A stretch of 64,000 nucleotides of DNA from Streptomyces albus subsp. albus (GTDB lineage Bacteria > Actinomycetota > Actinomycetes > Streptomycetales > Streptomycetaceae), in assembly GCF_000725885.1 (NCBI RefSeq), contig NZ_JODR01000019.1:75558-139557 (forward strand), given 5' to 3'. Position 1 is the stretch's first letter. Every line of letters starts with the position of its first letter. The position numbers and the translations under genes were made by a program. A model generated the notes under the pieces. The model had not been told where the DNA came from. It ran no database searches and saw only the letters and a program-made list of their open reading frames with translations. Positions 7,952 to 16,096 of the stretch are shown here, piece by piece.

Positions 7952-9322
7952 ATGACCGGCCATCCCGTCTCCGCCTTCGCCCGGCGTCTGCTGCCGGGTG
8001 AGCTGACGTCCGGTGCTCCGGTGCCGGGCGGCGGCGGGCGGGTGCGGCGCAGTGCGCGGGACTGGGTGGTCGACGTCGTGCTGTTCGGCTGGGCCGTGCT
8101 GTGCTGGTTCGCGCTGTACGACCAGGTCGCCACGAAAACGTTCCTGCCGGGCTGGCTGCTGGCCCTGGACCCGCCGCTGGGTGCGGTGGCGTGCCTGTCG
8201 TTGTGGGTGCGGCGGCGCTGGCCGCTGGGTGTCGCGCTGGCCGCCGTGCCCGCCGCCGCGCTGACGGACACCGTGATGGGCGCGCTGGCCGTCATCATCT
8301 TCAATCTGGCGCTGCGCACCCCGCCCCGTACGGCGGGGGCGGTGCTGCTGCTGCACTTCGCGGCGACCTTGCCGTACGTCCTGCTGTACGGGGCGCCGCA
8401 CGACGAGCGCCGGACGGTGGCCGCCTTCGTGGTCGTCTACTACCTGCTCTTCTTCGTCTGGGGCAGTCTGACCAGGGTCAGGCGGCAGCTGGTGCTGAAG
8501 CTGCGCGAGGACGCGGCGCGTGCGCAGGCCGACCACCGGCGCCGTCTGGCCGACGCGCGGCGGGCGGAGCGGCGGGCCATCGCCCGGGAGATGCACGACG
8601 TGCTGGCGCACCGGGTCTCGCTGCTGTCGGTGCACGCGGGCGCGCTCGCCTACCGGGCGCAGCGCACCGCCGCCGGGGAGGCCACGCCCCTGGGCGACGA
8701 GGAGATCGCGCAGAGCGCGACCGTCATCCGGGACAACGCCCACCAGGCGCTGGAGGAGCTGCGCGACGTCCTGCACGTGCTCCGCGAGGACGAGGACGAG
8801 GAGGCGGGCCCGGACGGGAGCCGCGGCGGTACGGCGGGGGCCGGGCGGCGGCCCGACCCGGAGCGCGGTGCGGGCGACGGGGCCCGGCCGCAGCCGGATC
8901 TGGAGCGGATCGGCGAACTGGTGGCGGAGGCCCGGGCCGCGGGGCAGCGCGTCCGCTTCGTGGAGCGGCTGCCCGAGCGCACCGAGGGCGCGGACGGCTG
9001 TCCGTTGCGCCCCCAGTTGCAGCGCACCGCCTACCGGGCGGTTCAGGAGGGCCTGACCAACGCCCGCAAGCACGCGCCGGGGCAGCCGGTCGAGGTGGAG
9101 CTGGCGGGTGCCGTGGGGGAGGGGCTGACGGTGCGGGTCGTCAACCCGCTGGCGGCCGGGCGGGAGGGCGCGGGCATCCCGGGTGCCGGGGCCGGGCTGA
9201 CCGGTCTGCGGGAGCGGCTGGAGATCGAGGGCGGCAGCCTGGAGTACGGGGCTTCGCGGGACGCGTTCACGCTGGTCGCCCGGCTGCCGTGGCCGGCCCG
9301 GGGACGCGAAACGGGGCCCTGA
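7952..9322 (+). CDS. Sensor histidine kinase, NarL/LuxR-partner type (HisKA_3)
   Basis: A 456-residue kinase. The N-terminal half has four or five hydrophobic segments (residues ~35-165), then an RRAERRAIAREMHDV dimerisation helix with the phosphorylated His at about residue 215, and an HATPase domain ending with a GLTGLRERLEIEGG G-box. A charged acidic/Gly-rich insertion lies between the two kinase subdomains. Such kinases normally sit next to a NarL-type response regulator, but none is beside it (gpmA upstream, a Cys-rich protein gene and phoU downstream), so it looks like an orphan. Signal unknown. Confidence 0.85.
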   Translation: MTGHPVSAFARRLLPGELTSGAPVPGGGGRVRRSARDWVVDVVLFGWAVLCWFALYDQVATKTFLPGWLLALDPPLGAVACLSLWVRRRWPLGVALAAVPAAALTDTVMGALAVIIFNLALRTPPRTAGAVLLLHFAATLPYVLLYGAPHDERRTVAAFVVVYYLLFFVWGSLTRVRRQLVLKLREDAARAQADHRRRLADARRAERRAIAREMHDVLAHRVSLLSVHAGALAYRAQRTAAGEATPLGDEEIAQSATVIRDNAHQALEELRDVLHVLREDEDEEAGPDGSRGGTAGAGRRPDPERGAGDGARPQPDLERIGELVAEARAAGQRVRFVERLPERTEGADGCPLRPQLQRTAYRAVQEGLTNARKHAPGQPVEVELAGAVGEGLTVRVVNPLAAGREGAGIPGAGAGLTGLRERLEIEGGSLEYGASRDAFTLVARLPWPARGRETGP

Positions 9323-9345
9323 CCCGTCGAACCGGTCAGGGCCCC
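9313..9345 (+). terminator. Hairpin terminator after the histidine kinase
   Basis: Perfect 12-bp inverted repeat (9313-9324 with 9334-9345, 9-nt loop) that includes the kinase stop codon. It lies between convergent genes and may act in both directions. Confidence 0.7.
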
Positions 9346-9421
9346 GTCCGGTATCCCGTGGGGGCTCGCGCGTCGGCGGCGGGCGCTGCCCGCTCAGCCG
9401 GTGGCGGTCGGCCGGTGCCGG

Positions 9422-9586
9422 TCAGCCGCAGGAGCCGCCGCACTGGCAGGGACCGCCGGACTGGCAGCCGCATCCGCAGCCGGGTCCGCATCCGCACGAT
9501 CCCAGCAGAGGCAGCTGCCGTGCGTCGCGCGGGGCGGCCGGCGGCTGGTCGGCCGGTGTCCGGAGCGGTTTCGGGGAGTCGGCCAT
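9422..9586 (-). CDS. 54-residue Cys-rich mini-protein, putative metal binder
   Basis: A 54-residue frame starts at ATG 9586 behind a near-perfect AGGAGGGA ribosome-binding site, 7 nt away. The N-terminal half is Pro/Ala rich and polar; the last 26 residues hold eight cysteines spaced by Gly, Gln and Pro (SCGCGPGCGCGC, then CQCGGSCG). The density of CxC pairs is metallothionein-like and suggests binding of soft metals, or a modified peptide precursor. I do not recognise a named family. It lies downstream of phoU on the same strand, 262 bases away across a GC-rich repeat, so it is probably a separate transcript. Confidence 0.65.
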   Translation of the reverse strand: MADSPKPLRTPADQPPAAPRDARQLPLLGSCGCGPGCGCGCQSGGPCQCGGSCG

Positions 9587-9729
9587 CGCTCAATCCCTCC
9601 TCGCGGTTCTGTCATGGACAGGCATGACGCTGCCATTGGACGCCGCCGGGGCACGGGCGCATCAAGGGCGCGCGGTTGCACGTCCCACGCCCCCACCGAG
9701 GAGCGCTCACCTGCCCCGCGCTGCCCCCT

Positions 9730-9850
9730 CCCACCGCGCGGACCGGCCACCCCGTCGCCGTCCCCCGGCGGACCGGCCGCCCTGCCGCCGTCCCCCGGCG
9801 GGCCGGCCGCCCTGCCCGCCGTCCGCTGGCGGGCGGCCGGCCGCCCGGTC
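9730..9850. repeat. GC-rich 30-bp tandem repeat and palindrome downstream of phoU
   Basis: Two to three imperfect copies of a 30-bp unit (cgccgtcccccggcgg core, first full copies near 9756 and 9786) followed by a 16-bp perfect palindrome at 9831-9846 just past the phoU stop. The palindrome could terminate phoU transcription. No gene is seen in 9587-9848. Confidence 0.6.
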
Positions 9851-10619
9851 AGGCCCCGGCCGACTGGCTGTCGGCGCCCGCGCCCGCGTCCGGGCCGGCA
9901 TCGACGTCGGCCCGGGTGCCGTTGCTGTTGCCGGTGCCGTTCGCCGCCGTGGCCGCGGTCAGCGCGGGGTCGAGCTCGTCGGCGTAGTCACCGGTGACCA
10001 GGTAGACGACCCGGCGGGCCACCGACACGGCGTGGTCGGCGAAGCGCTCGTAGTAGCGGCCCAGGAGGGTGACGTCCACGGCGGTCTCGATGCCGTGCTT
10101 CCAGCGGTCGTCCATCAGGTGCTGGAAGAGGGCGCGGTGCAGCAGGTCCATCGCGTCGTCGTCCTGTTCCAGCTGCATGGCCAGGTCCACGTCCTTGGTG
10201 ATGAGGACCTCCGCGGCCTTGGCCATCAGCCGCTGGGCGAGCTGGCCCATCTCCAGGAGGGTCGCCTGGAGGTCCTGCGGCACCGCCGATTCGGGGTACC
10301 GCAGCCGGGCGACCTTCGCCACGTGCTGCGCCAGGTCGCCGGACCGCTCCAGATCGGCGCTCATCCGCAGTGAGGTGACGACGATCCGCAGGTCGGTGGC
10401 GACGGGCTGCTGGCGGGCCAGCAGCTGTATCGCCCTGGTCTCCAGGTCGCGCTGGAGGTCGTCCACCTTCTCATCGGCGGCGATGACGCTCTCGGCGAGC
10501 TTGAGGTCGGCGTCCAGCATCGCCGTGGTGGCGCGCCCGATCGCGGAGCCGACGAGCCTGGCCATCTCGACCAGACTGTCCCCGATCGAGTCCAGCTCCT
10601 CGTGGTACGCGTCCCGCAT
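9849..10619 (-). CDS. phoU: Phosphate signalling complex protein PhoU
   Basis: A 256-residue all-helical protein with two PhoU repeats, beginning MRDAYHEELDSIGDSLVEMA and containing the ExxxD(D) clusters that bind metal (DEKVDDLQRDLE, EQDDDAMD). It links the PstSCAB transporter to the PhoR kinase and damps the phosphate-starvation response. The C-terminal ~35 residues are low complexity. ATG 10619 is chosen over an in-frame start 18 codons upstream because homologues start at MRDAYHEEL. It is divergent from phoR-phoP with 299 bases between them, the usual actinomycete arrangement. Confidence 0.93.
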   Translation of the reverse strand: MRDAYHEELDSIGDSLVEMARLVGSAIGRATTAMLDADLKLAESVIAADEKVDDLQRDLETRAIQLLARQQPVATDLRIVVTSLRMSADLERSGDLAQHVAKVARLRYPESAVPQDLQATLLEMGQLAQRLMAKAAEVLITKDVDLAMQLEQDDDAMDLLHRALFQHLMDDRWKHGIETAVDVTLLGRYYERFADHAVSVARRVVYLVTGDYADELDPALTAATAANGTGNSNGTRADVDAGPDAGAGADSQSAGA

Positions 10620-10634
10620 GGCTGTCCTTCCCTC

Positions 10635-10682
10635 GCACTGATGCACTTGCCTGCACTGATGCACTTGCTGCACTTACTGCAC
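10635..10682 (-). repeat. 18-bp direct repeats in the phoU leader
   Basis: The 16-mer gcactgatgcacttgc occurs at 10635-10650 and again at 10653-10668, followed by a partial copy to 10682. The block ends 16 bases before the phoU start, so it lies in the untranslated leader or over the promoter. Confidence 0.6.
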
Positions 10683-10816
10683 GGGATGTGCTCGTGCAGT
10701 GACGGTTCCGGCGGGACCTGTGTGGCCCCGCGCAGGGTCTCCCCGGACCTCCCGTGCCGCCCCGGGCCCCTACGTTTTCACGGTGCGCCCGAAATGCGAC
10801 CGGTTCGGCTTTCCAC

Positions 10817-10845
10817 GGTGAACCACAGGCGCCGTCGGGGTAAAC
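10817..10845 (-). promoter_or_regulatory. Candidate PHO box (PhoP operator)
   Basis: On the minus strand GTTTACC (10845-10839) and GTTCACC (10823-10817) are in phase at 22 bp, twice the 11-bp spacing of PhoP direct-repeat units; the unit between them is degenerate. A third GTTTTCAC lies at 10774-10781 on the plus strand. Located in the phoU/phoR divergent promoter, where PhoP autoregulation is known in streptomycetes. Confidence 0.5.
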
Positions 10846-10906
10846 ACTGGGCGACAGCTCTCCCGGTCGGCCCCTGCGGGGCTGGGGGAGTGTCCGGCGC
10901 GGCGCA

Positions 10907-10912
10907 TAACCT
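10907..10912 (+). promoter_or_regulatory. -10 element, leaderless geometry (phoR)
   Basis: TAACCT, then 6 nt, then ATG 10919. A leaderless phoRP transcript has, as I recall, been described in S. coelicolor, which agrees with this geometry. Confidence 0.55.
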
Positions 10913-10918
10913 GGCTGT

Positions 10919-12214
10919 ATGGACGTGAATGCGGCGGTCGCCGCGGCAGCGGCGATCGGCGGTGTGTGCACCGGTGTGATCGCCATGCTGGCGTTCCGCT
11001 GGAGCGAGCGGGAACAGGCCCGCCCCACCCGCACCTCGTCGCTGCACACCGGCCCGGGGCTGCCACCGGGGGTGGACACGGTCCTGTCGGTGCTCCGCTC
11101 CTCCGCCGTGGTGCTGGACGAGAGCGACGCCGTGGTCAAGGCCAGCTCCGCCGCCTACGCGCTGGGACTGGTGCGCGGCGGCCGGCTGGCCGTCGAGCCG
11201 ATGCTCAAGATGGCCAGGGACACCCGGCGGGACGGTGAGATACGGCAGGTCGAACTGGACCTGCCCCGGCGCGGCACGGGTCGGGGGGACGCCCTGGCGG
11301 TCTCCGCCCGGGTGGCGCCACTGGGCTCCCGGCTGGTGCTGCTGCTGGTGGAGGACCTGACGGAGGCCCGCAGGATCGAGGCGGTGCGCCGGGACTTCGT
11401 GGCGAACGTCAGCCACGAGCTCAAGACACCGGTCGGGGCGCTGTCGCTGCTGTCGGAGGCCGTGCTGGACGCCTCCGACGACCCCGAGGCGGTGCAGCGT
11501 TTCGCGGGCCGGATGCAGCACGAGGCGACGCGGCTGACGAACCTCGTCCAGGAGCTGATCGACCTCTCCCGGGTGCAGAACGACGACCCGCTGGAGGACT
11601 CGGAGTCGGTCCGGGTGGACGAGCTGGTGACCGAGGCCATCGAGCGCTGCCGGCACACCGCGGACAGCAAGCAGATCACGCTGCTGGCCGGGGGGACGGA
11701 GGGGTTGCACGTGTGGGGCAACCGCGGCCAGCTCGCCGCCGCGCTCGGCAACCTCGTCGAGAACGCCGTCAACTACTCCCCGGCCCGAACGCGGGTGAAG
11801 GTGGCGGGCCGCCGCACGCAGGAGAGCGGCGCCGATCTGATAGAGATCGCCGTCACCGACCAGGGGATAGGCATCTCCGACCGCGACAAGGAGCGGATCT
11901 TCGAGCGCTTCTACCGGGTCGATCCGGCCCGGTCCCGGGCCACCGGCGGTACGGGACTGGGCCTGTCCATCGTCAAGCACGTGGCCGCCTCGCACGGCGG
12001 GGAGGTCACCGTGTGGAGCGCCGAGGGCCAGGGCTCCACCTTCACTCTGCGGCTGCCCGAGGCGGGCAGCGCACGTCGGCGTGCCGAGGCGGACCGGCTG
12101 GGCCGGAACCGTCTGTCGGGCGCGCTTCAGGAACCGGCCGCCTTCGACGAGGAAGAGCGGCCGTATGTCGATCAGGCTGAAGAACAACTTCCCGCCCCGG
12201 AGGTCCTCCCGTGA
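10919..12214 (+). CDS. phoR: Phosphate-sensing histidine kinase PhoR (SenX3-like)
   Basis: A 431-residue membrane kinase. One N-terminal transmembrane helix (residues ~5-26), a degenerate PAS region (~55-140), then the HisKA motif FVANVSHELKTP with the phosphorylated His at 166, and an HATPase domain with N box (NLVENAVNYS), DQGIGI, FERFYR and GTGLGLSIVKH. It phosphorylates PhoP under phosphate limitation. The stop overlaps the GTG of phoP by 4 bases (GTGA), so the two are translationally coupled. The C-terminal ~45 residues are polar and probably disordered. Confidence 0.93.
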   Translation: MDVNAAVAAAAAIGGVCTGVIAMLAFRWSEREQARPTRTSSLHTGPGLPPGVDTVLSVLRSSAVVLDESDAVVKASSAAYALGLVRGGRLAVEPMLKMARDTRRDGEIRQVELDLPRRGTGRGDALAVSARVAPLGSRLVLLLVEDLTEARRIEAVRRDFVANVSHELKTPVGALSLLSEAVLDASDDPEAVQRFAGRMQHEATRLTNLVQELIDLSRVQNDDPLEDSESVRVDELVTEAIERCRHTADSKQITLLAGGTEGLHVWGNRGQLAAALGNLVENAVNYSPARTRVKVAGRRTQESGADLIEIAVTDQGIGISDRDKERIFERFYRVDPARSRATGGTGLGLSIVKHVAASHGGEVTVWSAEGQGSTFTLRLPEAGSARRRAEADRLGRNRLSGALQEPAAFDEEERPYVDQAEEQLPAPEVLP

Positions 12215-12891
12215 CCCGAGTGCTCGTCGTCGAGGACGAGGAATCGTTCAGCGACGCACTGTCGTACATGCTCCGCAAGGAAGGCTTCGAGGTCGCCGTG
12301 GCGGCCACGGGTCCCGAGGGGCTAGAGGAGTTCGAGCGCAACGGTGCCGATCTGGTGCTCCTCGACCTGATGCTGCCCGGACTGCCCGGCACCGAGGTGT
12401 GCCGCCAGTTGCGGGGCCGCTCCAACGTCCCGGTGATCATGGTGACGGCCAAGGACAGCGAGATCGACAAGGTCGTCGGCCTGGAGATAGGTGCCGACGA
12501 CTACGTCACCAAGCCGTTCTCCTCCCGCGAGCTGGTCGCCCGGGTCCGCGCCGTGCTGCGCCGCCGCGGCGAGCCGGAGGAGGCGGCGCCGGCCGCGCTG
12601 GAGGCCGGTCCGGTCCGCATGGACGTGGACCGCCACGTGGTCACGGTGGGCGGCGGCAAGGTGGATCTGCCGCTCAAGGAGTTCGACCTGCTGGAGATGC
12701 TGCTGCGCAACGCGGGCCGGGTGCTGACCCGGATGCAGCTGATCGACCGGGTCTGGGGCGCCGACTACGTGGGCGACACGAAGACGCTCGACGTGCACGT
12801 CAAACGGCTGAGAGCCAAGATCGAGCCGGACCCGGGCGCCCCCCGCTACCTGGTGACGGTCCGCGGCCTCGGCTACAAGTTCGAGCCGTGA
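12211..12891 (+). CDS. phoP: Phosphate response regulator PhoP
   Basis: OmpR-family response regulator of 226 residues. The receiver domain carries VVEDE, the phospho-acceptor Asp at about residue 52 (LLDLMLPG), TAKDSE and the TKPF lysine. The winged-helix DNA-binding domain follows (about 130-226; LPLKEFDLLEMLL, then VHVKRLRAKIEPD and VRGLGYKFEP). It binds PHO boxes upstream of pst, phoU and its own operon and also represses nitrogen and secondary-metabolism genes in streptomycetes. GTG start overlaps the phoR stop. Confidence 0.95.
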   Translation: MTRVLVVEDEESFSDALSYMLRKEGFEVAVAATGPEGLEEFERNGADLVLLDLMLPGLPGTEVCRQLRGRSNVPVIMVTAKDSEIDKVVGLEIGADDYVTKPFSSRELVARVRAVLRRRGEPEEAAPAALEAGPVRMDVDRHVVTVGGGKVDLPLKEFDLLEMLLRNAGRVLTRMQLIDRVWGADYVGDTKTLDVHVKRLRAKIEPDPGAPRYLVTVRGLGYKFEP

Positions 12892-13146
12892 GCCGCTGAA
12901 CGCCGTGAGCCGCCGACAGTATGGAGCGCGCGGAACGGGCGGAGGGCGCACGAGAGCGCTGAGGGGCGCCGGGCCGACTGAGAACCGGAGAGCACCGCGC
13001 CACCGCCGAGGTCATGATCCGGCGGAGGCTGTGCCCCGCAAGCCGTGACCTGCGAGGCCGTGACCCGGCGGAGGCCGTGCCCCGTGAGGCGCCCTGCGAG
13101 GCGGCGAACCTCCGGGACGGGCGGCCGGCCGGGGCCGCGAACGGCC
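12892..13146. other. Intergenic region with imperfect GC-rich repeats
   Basis: No gene seen. Short imperfect repeats of a ggcggaggc-gtgccccg and gccgtgacc theme occur between 12895 and 13100, upstream of the terminator. Confidence 0.4.
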
Positions 13147-13176
13147 GAGGGCCGTACCCGACCGGGTACGGCCCTC
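13147..13176. terminator. Terminator between phoP and the lipoprotein gene
   Basis: Perfect 13-bp inverted repeat (13147-13159 with 13164-13176, 4-nt loop) between convergent genes. Confidence 0.75.
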
Positions 13177-13201
13177 AAGGCGTATGGCGTGGCGCCGCGG
13201 G

Positions 13202-13927
13202 TCAGTGACCGGCGCCGCCCTCCTGCGCGTCCTGGCCGGTGGAGGCGGACTCACCCTGCTCGCCGGCGTTGTCGGCGGAGGAGGCGTCACCCTCCTGGCC
13301 CGGCTTGGTGCTCTGGCCGGGCTTCGTGCTCTGGCCCGGCTTGCCGCTCTCGCCCGGCTTCCCGTTCTCGCCCGGCTCGCCGGACTGCTCGGTGCCCGGC
13401 TTGGGCGGCTGGGAGGACGGCGAGGAGCTGGGGCCGACCGTCTTGTAGGCGCCCTTGGCCGGTACGACGGTCGCCTTGAGCTTGATGTCGCCGGTGCGGC
13501 TCAGGTCGAAGGTGACCGCCCGCGCGTCACCGTTGCGGACACCCGCCTTCTCCGCGTCGGCCAGCAGGGCGGAGGCTTCGTCCTTGCCGCCGAGCTCCAG
13601 GGAGCCGCCCGCCGGGACGACCAGCTTCTTCTCACCCTTGGCGGGGCTCAGCTCGGCCCGGGCGCCCTTGCTGGTGACGCCCTTGAGGACCTGGTCCTTG
13701 GAACCCTCGTTGAAGATGCGGGCGGTGACGGTGGCCTCGCCCGAGCCGTGGGGGTCGGTGACGATGTTGACGTTCTGGATCTTGATGTCCCCGACGTGCG
13801 TCGCCGCGTTGTCGGGGCGGATCCTGAGCGTCTGCGCATCGTTCCCGGCGCCGCAGGCGGTCAGCGAGACGGCGGCGAGCGCGAGGGTGGCGGCGGCGAG
13901 GGTGCCGCGACGAAGGCTGCTGCTCAC
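13202..13927 (-). CDS. Secreted lipoprotein, DUF461/PCu(A)C-like
   Basis: A 241-residue lipoprotein. GTG 13927 with an AGGAG site about 12 nt upstream starts a signal peptide (SLRRGTLAAATLALAAVS) ending in lipobox LTAC. The mature part (about residues 30-175) is a beta-rich domain with GDIKIQNVNIV and TARIFNEGSKDQ, resembling actinobacterial DUF461 proteins related to copper chaperones, but the copper-ligand His/Met pattern is absent, so metal binding is not implied. The C-terminal ~65 residues are a Pro/Gly/Lys/Ser repeat (GKPGESGKPGQSTKPG). The next gene upstream on the chromosome is carD, divergent, 605 bases away. Confidence 0.75.
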   Translation of the reverse strand: MSSSLRRGTLAAATLALAAVSLTACGAGNDAQTLRIRPDNAATHVGDIKIQNVNIVTDPHGSGEATVTARIFNEGSKDQVLKGVTSKGARAELSPAKGEKKLVVPAGGSLELGGKDEASALLADAEKAGVRNGDARAVTFDLSRTGDIKLKATVVPAKGAYKTVGPSSSPSSQPPKPGTEQSGEPGENGKPGESGKPGQSTKPGQSTKPGQEGDASSADNAGEQGESASTGQDAQEGGAGH

Positions 13928-14210
13928 GGCGGCGGCAACTCCTAGCGGGCTAGGGCGGCGGCACGCTGCTGAGCGCGTGACGCTCCTGAGCGTTGCCGGT
14001 CGCATACGGATGGGCTTTCGCGTGCGGGCTCAGGTTACCGACAGCCGACTGGCGCCCCGCACCCGACCCTCCGGCCGGCGCACCCGTCTCCCGCGCCACG
14101 ACTCCGCCGCCAGGCCGCTCCCGCACACGTCCGGCTGGCGCCGCATACCCGCGGGTTCCTCCGCCGTGGACTCCGTACGGGGGATTCCGAGGGAATGCGG
14201 GAGATCCATG

Positions 14211-14254
14211 AAGAATTGATCAACAGGTTCTTGCGCGGCCATTGATCAATTCTT
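14211..14254. promoter_or_regulatory. AT-rich 13-bp inverted repeat upstream of carD
   Basis: AAGAATTGATCAA (14211-14223) and its exact complement TTGATCAATTCTT (14242-14254), 18-nt spacer. Each arm also contains a TTGATCAA palindrome. Strikingly AT-rich for this genome. It lies in the 605-bp region between the divergent lipoprotein and carD genes, which otherwise contains no convincing gene. Confidence 0.55.
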
Positions 14255-14475
14255 GGGAAAGCGCGAAGACGGCGTGAAGAGACCCACTCCCTACAGTCGG
14301 ACAAAACGGTCATCACGGACGTGTCGCAGGCCCGTTCCGCCGGGTTCGTGTGCGCGTTTCCCGGAGTGCGCAGAACCGCTCTCACCTGCGAATACCCGCT
14401 TGCATTGCCCGCTCGCAGCACGATAGAGGGCTGCTTGTCAAGCCCCGAGATATGCCCTGACCTGCGAAAACGCCA

Positions 14476-14504
14476 TTCAGAAGACGTCGTTCCCGTGTTA
14501 CCCT
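14476..14504 (+). promoter_or_regulatory. Candidate carD promoter
   Basis: TTCAGA (14476-14481), 17-nt spacer, TACCCT (14499-14504). Predicts a leader of about 20 nt containing the GGAAGGGG ribosome-binding site of carD. Confidence 0.45.
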
Positions 14505-14532
14505 GGATAGCCACGGAAGGGGTACCTGACAC

Positions 14533-15015
14533 ATGACGTTCAAGGTTGGCGACACCGTGGTCTATCCCCATCACGGGGCCGCGCTGATCGAGGCTATCGA
14601 AACTCGCCAGATCAAAGGCGTGGACAAGACCTACTTGGTTCTGAAGGTTGCGCAGGGCGATTTGACGGTGCGCGTACCGGCGGACAATGCGGAGTTCGTT
14701 GGTGTACGCGATGTCGTCGGTTCGGACGGGCTGGACCGGGTCTTCGAGGTGCTCCGCGCGCCGTACGCCGAGGAGCCCACGAACTGGTCTCGCCGCTACA
14801 AGGCGAACCTGGAGAAGCTCGCGTCCGGCGATGTGATCAAGGTCGCCGAGGTCGTGCGTGACCTGTGGCGCCGTGAGCGCGAGCGCGGCCTGTCCGCAGG
14901 GGAGAAGCGGATGCTGGCCAAGGCCCGTCAGATCCTGGTGAGCGAGCTGGCCCTGGCGGAGAACACCAACGAGGACAAGGCCGAGGCCCTGCTCGACGAG
15001 GTTCTCGCTTCCTGA
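14533..15015 (+). CDS. carD: CarD/CdnL-family RNA polymerase-binding regulator
   Basis: A 160-residue protein. The N-terminal Tudor-like RNAP interaction domain ([15 protein letters not shown]) binds the RNA polymerase beta subunit. The helical C-terminal domain ([30 protein letters not shown]) contacts the upstream fork of the promoter bubble and stabilises open complexes, in particular at rRNA and housekeeping promoters. Length and motif order match actinobacterial CarD. The gene stands 302 bases before ispD, as in other actinomycetes. Confidence 0.93.
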   Translation: MTFKVGDTVVYPHHGAALIEAIETRQIKGVDKTYLVLKVAQGDLTVRVPADNAEFVGVRDVVGSDGLDRVFEVLRAPYAEEPTNWSRRYKANLEKLASGDVIKVAEVVRDLWRRERERGLSAGEKRMLAKARQILVSELALAENTNEDKAEALLDEVLAS

Positions 15016-15316
15016 CACACGCTCAGTTCAGTTCTACGATGCCGCGGTGCCCGGATGACAACAGTCGTCGCCGGGCGCTGCGGCATATGTGGCGCCTGTG
15101 ACGGCGCCACATCCCGAGTGCGTCCGTACCTTCCCGCGGCGAGACTCTTCCGCGGCGAGAGGTGTCGGCGTGCCGGGCCCGGGCAGCTGCCTCGACCGGT
15201 GATCACGGAAGGGTTCGGTCGATTGGTCGCGCCCGGCACACCCCCAACCTACGGTCGGGGGTACCCCCAGGCCATACCCACCCCGGCTGAGGACACAAAC
15301 CCTGAACGCGCTACCG
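15016..15316. other. carD-ispD intergenic region
   Basis: No gene seen. It holds a direct repeat of cgcggcgaga near 15137 and 15151 and a 12-bp palindrome GGGGGTACCCCC at 15257-15268. A TACGGT at 15250-15255 could be a -10 for ispD. Confidence 0.35.
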
Positions 15317-16096
15317 ATGTCAATCGATTCCACAGACTTCGCCCCTTCCGGGGACCCGCGTCCCACCGGTGACGGCGGACCCCGTACCGCGGTCGTCATC
15401 CCCGCCGCCGGCCGGGGCGTACGGCTCGGCCCGGGGGCGCCCAAGGCGCTGCGCGAGCTGGCCGGTACGCCGATGCTCGTCCACGCCGTCCGCGCGACGG
15501 TGCGCGCCCGCGCCGTCGAACTCGTCGTCGTGGTCGCCCCGTCCGACGGCGCGCCCGCCGTCCGCGCGCTGCTCGACGAGCACGGGCTGCCAGAGGTCGT
15601 CGTCGTCCCCGGCGGGGAGACCCGCCAGGAGTCGGTACGGCTGGGGCTGGCGGCGCTGCCCGAGAGCGTCGGGACGGTGCTGGTGCACGACGCCGCCCGG
15701 CCCCTCGTGCCCGACGAGACGGTGGACGCCGTCGCCGCCGCCGTCCGCGCGGGCGCACCGGCCGTGGTCCCGGCGCTGCCGGTCACCGACACCGTCAAAC
15801 AGGTCGAACCCCGCGGGGACGGCCGGCCCGAGCCGGTCACCGGCACCCCCGACCGTGCGCTGCTGCGCGCCGTGCAGACCCCGCAGGGCTTCGACAGCAA
15901 GGTGCTGGCCGAGGCGCACGCCCGGATCGCGGCGGAGGGCGAGGGCGCCACCGACGACGCGGGCATGGTCGAACGGCTGGGTGTGGAGGTCGTCGTCGTC
16001 CCCGGCCACGAGGAGGCGTTCAAGGTCACCCGGCCCCTCGATCTCGTGCTGGCCGAGGCTGTCCTGGCGCGGAGGAGGGCCAACGATGCGTTCTGA
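15317..16096 (+). CDS. ispD: 2-C-methyl-D-erythritol 4-phosphate cytidylyltransferase
   Basis: Third step of the MEP isoprenoid pathway: MEP plus CTP gives CDP-ME. The 259-residue protein has the nucleotidyltransferase signature [20 protein letters not shown], the VHDAARPLV block and VQTPQGF, with [11 protein letters not shown] near the end. An N-terminal ~20-residue extension precedes the core. No good ribosome-binding site precedes ATG 15317, so a slightly later start cannot be excluded. The 3' end overlaps ispF by 11 bases. Confidence 0.93.
   Translation: MSIDSTDFAPSGDPRPTGDGGPRTAVVIPAAGRGVRLGPGAPKALRELAGTPMLVHAVRATVRARAVELVVVVAPSDGAPAVRALLDEHGLPEVVVVPGGETRQESVRLGLAALPESVGTVLVHDAARPLVPDETVDAVAAAVRAGAPAVVPALPVTDTVKQVEPRGDGRPEPVTGTPDRALLRAVQTPQGFDSKVLAEAHARIAAEGEGATDDAGMVERLGVEVVVVPGHEEAFKVTRPLDLVLAEAVLARRRANDAF

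Noticed and set aside
14030..14242. 70-codon minus-strand frame starting in the AT-rich inverted repeat before carD
   Set aside because: Mixed codon bias and no ribosome-binding site; the repeat itself explains the unusual start.
14321..14536. 71-codon plus-strand frame overlapping the carD start
   Set aside because: Low G/C at third positions and no family resemblance; the promoter of carD lies inside it.
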